Positions 14,699 through 17,635 of a stretch of 17,635 nt of DNA are shown here, piece by piece (the first letter of the stretch is position 1; every line of letters begins with the position of its first letter). Position numbers and translations under genes: made by a program. The stretch is taken from contig CATZIM010000009.1 of assembly GCA_958420075.1 (NCBI GenBank), positions 1 through 17,635 of the forward strand, written 5' to 3'. Under the pieces are notes generated by a model. It saw only the letters and a program-made list of their open reading frames with translations. It searched no databases and had not been told where the DNA came from. The stretch is from an uncultured Clostridia bacterium (GTDB lineage Bacteria > Bacillota > Clostridia > Lachnospirales > Anaerotignaceae).

Positions 14699-15085
14699 AT
14701 GGCAAAAAATGAAAGAATTGTTAGTGAGTGTGCGCCAAAGGCAATCGGGCCATATTCTCATGGTATCCGTAATGGAAACATGATTATTACATCTGGACAA
14801 ATCCCTTTGGATCCAAAAACAAATGAAATGGTAACAGAAATAAAAGCTGCTACCAAAACAGTATTAAATAATCTGCTGTCCATTGTGGAAGCAGCAGGCG
14901 GGAGAAAAGAAACGATTGCAAAAGTAGATGTTTTTGTTAGAACATTAGATGATTTTGATGCAATTAATGAAGTATACAGTGACTTTTTTGGAGAAAACAA
15001 ACCTGCGAGAGTTTTGGTTCAGATTGCAAATCTGCCCGCAGGTGCGAAATTGGAAGCGGCTATGACAGCATTTGTTGCAGAGTAA
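14699..15085 (+). CDS. RidA family imine/enamine deaminase
   Basis: A 128-residue YjgF/YER057c/UK114 protein. Active members hydrolyse 2-imino acids, formed from unstable enamines, to 2-oxo acids and ammonia. Family features are APKAIGPYSHG (12-22), ITSGQIPLDP (30-39), VDVFVRTLDDF (76-86) and KPARVLVQIANLPAGAKLEA (101-120). R104 and E119 stand at the same 15-residue spacing as the catalytic R105 and E120 of E. coli RidA, so it should be an active deaminase. Start ATG at 14699 has AGAAGG eight bases upstream. Its place directly before an AcnX dehydratase suggests that it acts on the enamine/imine product of that enzyme. Confidence 0.93.
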   Translation: MAKNERIVSECAPKAIGPYSHGIRNGNMIITSGQIPLDPKTNEMVTEIKAATKTVLNNLLSIVEAAGGRKETIAKVDVFVRTLDDFDAINEVYSDFFGENKPARVLVQIANLPAGAKLEAAMTAFVAE

Positions 15086-15179
15086 AGCATAGAAGCTCTG
15101 TTTGAAATTTACTGAATGAGGAATATTACCTGGGAATTACTTTCTAAGTGGATTTTATATAAGAATAGAGGGATGCAGA

Positions 15180-16445
15180 ATGAAACTGACCGATTATGAA
15201 AAGGCGATGTTGAACGGCGATCATGGGAGTATGCGTCAACAGGCAATGCAGGCATTATGTGACCTGGCTACTTTTTATGATGTAGAAGAATTTGTTGAGA
15301 TTGTAGGCTGTCATGATGACAGTACTGTATATGCGGGTGAAGCGCAAGTTGCTTTTGCGGAGCATCTTGCGAAAAACGGAGCAAAATTTGCAGTGCCTAC
15401 AACAACAAATGCTACTGCATGCGACATGAATCGCTGGAATCAACAAAAACATGATGTTGAGGTGATGGCAGCCACAAGAAGAATCGAAGCGGCTCACGTT
15501 AAAATGGGCGCTGTTCCGACATGGTCCTGTGCGCCATATCATATTGGTGTTGCGCCGTCTTTTGGACAGCAGTTTGCAAGCGCTGAGTCCAATGTTATCT
15601 GCTATTACAATTCTATCATTGGTGCCAGAACAAACCGCTATGCAGGACCATTAGAATTGTTATGCGGCATTGCTGGGCGTGTTCCATACTTTGGTCTGCA
15701 TAAAAAAGAAAACCGTTATGCACAAGGGTTGGTAAAACTTGGTTCTGATATCAAACCGGAATATTTTACAGAAGAAGACATTTACAATTTGATTTCCTAT
15801 GCTTATGGGTCCATTGTTGCTGATCGCGTATGGGCATTGGAAGGTATGCCGGCGAAAGGGATGACCAATGAAATTTTGAAACAGTTCAGCGCAACTGCGG
15901 CATCTTCTGGGGGAATCGCATTATTCCATTTGATTGGCATCACACCGGAAGCACAGACAAAAGAACAGGCATTTGGCGGCAAAAAGCCGAAAGAAATCGT
16001 AGAAATCCATTTGTCTGATTTGGCAGAAGCAGAACGTCAGATTTCCAATCCTGATGTAGAAGAAATTGATGCAATTGTTTTGGGCTGTCCTCACTGTTCT
16101 TATAATGAATGTGTTCAGATTGAGGAGTTGTTCAGAGGCAGAAAAGTACATGACAGTGTAAGATTCTGGCTGATTACATCCAGAAGCGTTGCAGATCGTC
16201 TGAAAGACAGCGGTGTGTATGATCGCCTGATTCGTCTGGGTGTGGAAATTTATTGCGATGGATGCATTCTGGAATATCGCAATGATAAATTTGGCACCAA
16301 AACAATGATGTCCAATTCTGGGAAATTTGACACATACTGTTTTGCAATGCGCGGCATTCAGCCAGTGTTTGGCAGTATGAAAGAATGCATTGAATCTGCA
16401 ATTGCCGGTAAGGTTGTAAAGGAGGCTAAACCATGGAGAAAGTGA
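15180..16445 (+). CDS. Aconitase X, large (catalytic) subunit
   Basis: A 421-residue AcnX large subunit (formerly DUF521), a Fe-S dehydratase. Two-subunit AcnX enzymes include bacterial cis-3-hydroxy-L-proline dehydratase and archaeal phosphomevalonate dehydratase. Diagnostic stretches are the CAPYHIG segment, ESNVICYYNSIIGARTNRYA, the GIAGRVPYFGLHKKENR region, GCPHCSYNEC (302-311), a RFWLITSRSVADRL segment and CDGC (359-362). Cysteines near 303, 306 and 359-362 are candidates for cluster ligation. Start ATG at 15180 has GAGGGA upstream. It overlaps the small-subunit gene by 13 bases, which fixes them as one enzyme. The 94-base gap to ridA has no terminator, so cotranscription is likely. A weak TTGAAA-16-TATTAC lies in that gap. 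Confidence 0.92.
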   Translation: MKLTDYEKAMLNGDHGSMRQQAMQALCDLATFYDVEEFVEIVGCHDDSTVYAGEAQVAFAEHLAKNGAKFAVPTTTNATACDMNRWNQQKHDVEVMAATRRIEAAHVKMGAVPTWSCAPYHIGVAPSFGQQFASAESNVICYYNSIIGARTNRYAGPLELLCGIAGRVPYFGLHKKENRYAQGLVKLGSDIKPEYFTEEDIYNLISYAYGSIVADRVWALEGMPAKGMTNEILKQFSATAASSGGIALFHLIGITPEAQTKEQAFGGKKPKEIVEIHLSDLAEAERQISNPDVEEIDAIVLGCPHCSYNECVQIEELFRGRKVHDSVRFWLITSRSVADRLKDSGVYDRLIRLGVEIYCDGCILEYRNDKFGTKTMMSNSGKFDTYCFAMRGIQPVFGSMKECIESAIAGKVVKEAKPWRK

Positions 16446-16858
16446 CAGTAAAGTGTAAAACGGCTGTATATGGTAATGTGAGAGCGGAATTGCTTTGGGC
16501 AAATGAGCCTATGAGCTTCTGGGGAACGGTTGATCCCCAAAGCGGTTTGATTCGGGATAACAGACATTCGTTATATATGCAGAATATGGCAGGAAAAGTT
16601 CTGGCATTTACAACGCCAAAAGGCAGCAGTGGTACCGGTCTGATCATTCTGGAGCAGATCAGAACAGGATGCGCGCCAGCGGCAATTATCAATCTTCGCA
16701 GCGATCCCGTTGTTTTAACAGGACCTATTATTGCAAAAAGATTTTACAATGTTGACATTCCTGTAGTCAATCTATCAGAGGAAGATTACGCCAAAGTTGA
16801 AGGGGCAAAAGAAGTTGAATTTCATGATGATCGGGATGAAATAGATATTTATTATTGA
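16433..16858 (+). CDS. Aconitase X, small (swivel) subunit
   Basis: A 141-residue DUF126-type protein, the swivel-domain partner that completes the AcnX active site. It shows FWGTVDPQSGLIRDNRHSLY (29-48), GKVLAFTTPKGSSGTG (54-69) with the conserved serine pair S65-S66 expected at the substrate carboxylate, and CAPAAIINLRSDPVVLTGPI. In most relatives the histidine region reads HPL and the loop GSS(T/S)GS; here they read HSL and GSSGTG, small departures at substrate-contact positions that may reflect an unusual substrate. Start ATG at 16433 with AAAGGAGG upstream lies inside the end of the large-subunit gene, so translation is coupled. Confidence 0.92.
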   Translation: MEKVTVKCKTAVYGNVRAELLWANEPMSFWGTVDPQSGLIRDNRHSLYMQNMAGKVLAFTTPKGSSGTGLIILEQIRTGCAPAAIINLRSDPVVLTGPIIAKRFYNVDIPVVNLSEEDYAKVEGAKEVEFHDDRDEIDIYY

Positions 16859-16976
16859 TGCAAATACAGGAATGTAATTGTTGAGGGGGGAAATCTCTGG
16901 ATCAAATGAAGTTCCGCGCAAGCCATACTGAATAGGATCTTGATTTTTCGTATTTGATTGTAGAGGGAGGTAAAAC

Positions 16977-17635
16977 GTGAATATGAAAAATATTAATAAG
17001 ATGGCTTTTTTGCCAGCGTTGATTGCTTTATTTATTTTTGTTTGTGCTGGAATATTTGCAACAGACAGCTTGGGCACTATTTTGAATAATGCACTTTACT
17101 CGATGGCTGATCAAGCTGGATGGTTCTTTGAATTATTTGCCATTGTGTGCATCATTCTGACGTTTGTTTTTGCGCTTTCCAAATACGGCGATATCCGTAT
17201 TGGCGGTCCTGATGCAAAACCAGAGTTTAAAACATGGAACTGGATCACAATGTCTTTGTGCGGCGGCATTGGCACAGGTTTGTTATTTTGGGCCATGGGG
17301 GAACCGATTTATCATTTTATGCAGCCTCCTGTGGCAGCCGGTGTTGAAGCGGGTACAAGAGATGCGGCGATTTTTGCTGTTTCACAGACGATGTGGCAAT
17401 GGTCTGTACCACAGTATTGTTTATATACCATTTGTGCTGTAGCATTTGCACTGACAGCATATAATCTGAAAAAACCTCTGGCCTATGGTCCGATTCTGGA
17501 AACAGCCATTGGGAAATCTTCTAAAAAACTGGAAACCGTTGTGCACTGCTTGACCATATTTACATTGTGCGGCGCTGTTGCCTGTTCCATGGGCGTTGGG
17601 CTGATGCAGATCGGTGCAGGCCTGGAATATATCCT
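16977..17635 (+). CDS. BCCT family transporter, 5' part of gene
   Basis: The first 219 residues of a betaine/carnitine/choline-type secondary transporter; the frame is open to the window's end. Visible are TM1 (about 9-28), TM2 (about 48-68), the family segment YGDIRIGGPDAKPEF (70-84), then the unwound-helix glycine motif CGGIGTGLLFWAMGEP (95-110), similar to the GxGxG of sodium-coupled members such as BetP, and SVPQYCLY (143-150). Known members import zwitterions such as glycine betaine, carnitine, proline betaine and ectoine. The start is GTG at 16977, six bases after GGGAGG; ATG 16983 is a less well-spaced alternative. It follows the AcnX genes with a 118-base gap and no terminator, which suggests it imports the AcnX substrate. 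Confidence 0.9.
   Translation, partial: MNMKNINKMAFLPALIALFIFVCAGIFATDSLGTILNNALYSMADQAGWFFELFAIVCIILTFVFALSKYGDIRIGGPDAKPEFKTWNWITMSLCGGIGTGLLFWAMGEPIYHFMQPPVAAGVEAGTRDAAIFAVSQTMWQWSVPQYCLYTICAVAFALTAYNLKKPLAYGPILETAIGKSSKKLETVVHCLTIFTLCGAVACSMGVGLMQIGAGLEYI

Noticed and set aside
15921..16502. Minus-strand open frame of 193 codons
   Set aside because: Antisense to both AcnX subunit genes; composition is that of a shadow frame.
17164..17442. Plus-strand open frame of 92 codons
   Set aside because: It is out of frame inside the BCCT gene, whose own frame is open from 16977 to the end and carries family motifs.

Overview
The window looks like chromosome of an anaerobic, low-to-moderate GC Bacillota, most likely class Clostridia. 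Pointers are the consensus sigma-A promoters and AAAGGAGG-type ribosome sites, the ATGA/TAATG gene overlaps, the housekeeping set (adenine deaminase, DinB, TrmH-type methyltransferase, cyclophilin, LUD protein, YaiI), and above all a ferredoxin-dependent 2-oxoacid oxidoreductase, an oxygen-sensitive enzyme typical of strict anaerobes. I cannot name a genus with confidence. No rRNA, tRNA, CRISPR array, complete insertion sequence or phage gene was seen.

Positions 1-10430 are a mosaic of short, independent housekeeping units, most closed by intrinsic terminators and opened by readable promoters. In order: the 3' part of an adenine deaminase gene; a sigma-70-family (ECF-like) factor overlapping a multi-pass membrane protein that may be its anti-sigma partner; a two-TM protein of unknown function; a convergent pair (YaiI/YqxD protein and GNAT acetyltransferase); a DUF1667 protein and an alpha/beta hydrolase in one unit; a LUD-domain protein; a SpoU/TrmH RNA 2'-O-methyltransferase; DNA polymerase IV; a membrane-anchored metallophosphoesterase; and a cyclophilin.

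Positions 10431-11881 change character. They are AT-rich, hold two inverted repeats, an IclR-family regulator on the minus strand with a perfect TTGACA-17-TATAAT promoter, and a divergent control region with a candidate IclR operator just upstream of the promoter of the next operon.

Positions 11882-17635 carry a catabolic-looking cluster, all on the plus strand: four subunits of a 2-oxoacid:ferredoxin oxidoreductase (ferredoxin, alpha, beta, gamma), a RidA-family imine/enamine deaminase, both subunits of an aconitase X (AcnX) dehydratase, and the start of a BCCT-family transporter running off the window. AcnX, RidA, a ferredoxin-dependent 2-oxoacid decarboxylating enzyme and a transporter for betaine/proline-like zwitterions suggest this path: uptake, dehydration of a hydroxylated amino acid (cis-3-hydroxyproline is the best known bacterial AcnX substrate) to an enamine/imine, hydrolysis to a 2-oxo acid, then oxidative decarboxylation to an acyl-CoA with reduced ferredoxin. 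I do not know of a described pathway with this set. The families are clear; the substrate and the order of steps are inference. A pair of mutually exclusive RNA hairpins between the oxidoreductase and ridA may tune expression inside the cluster.
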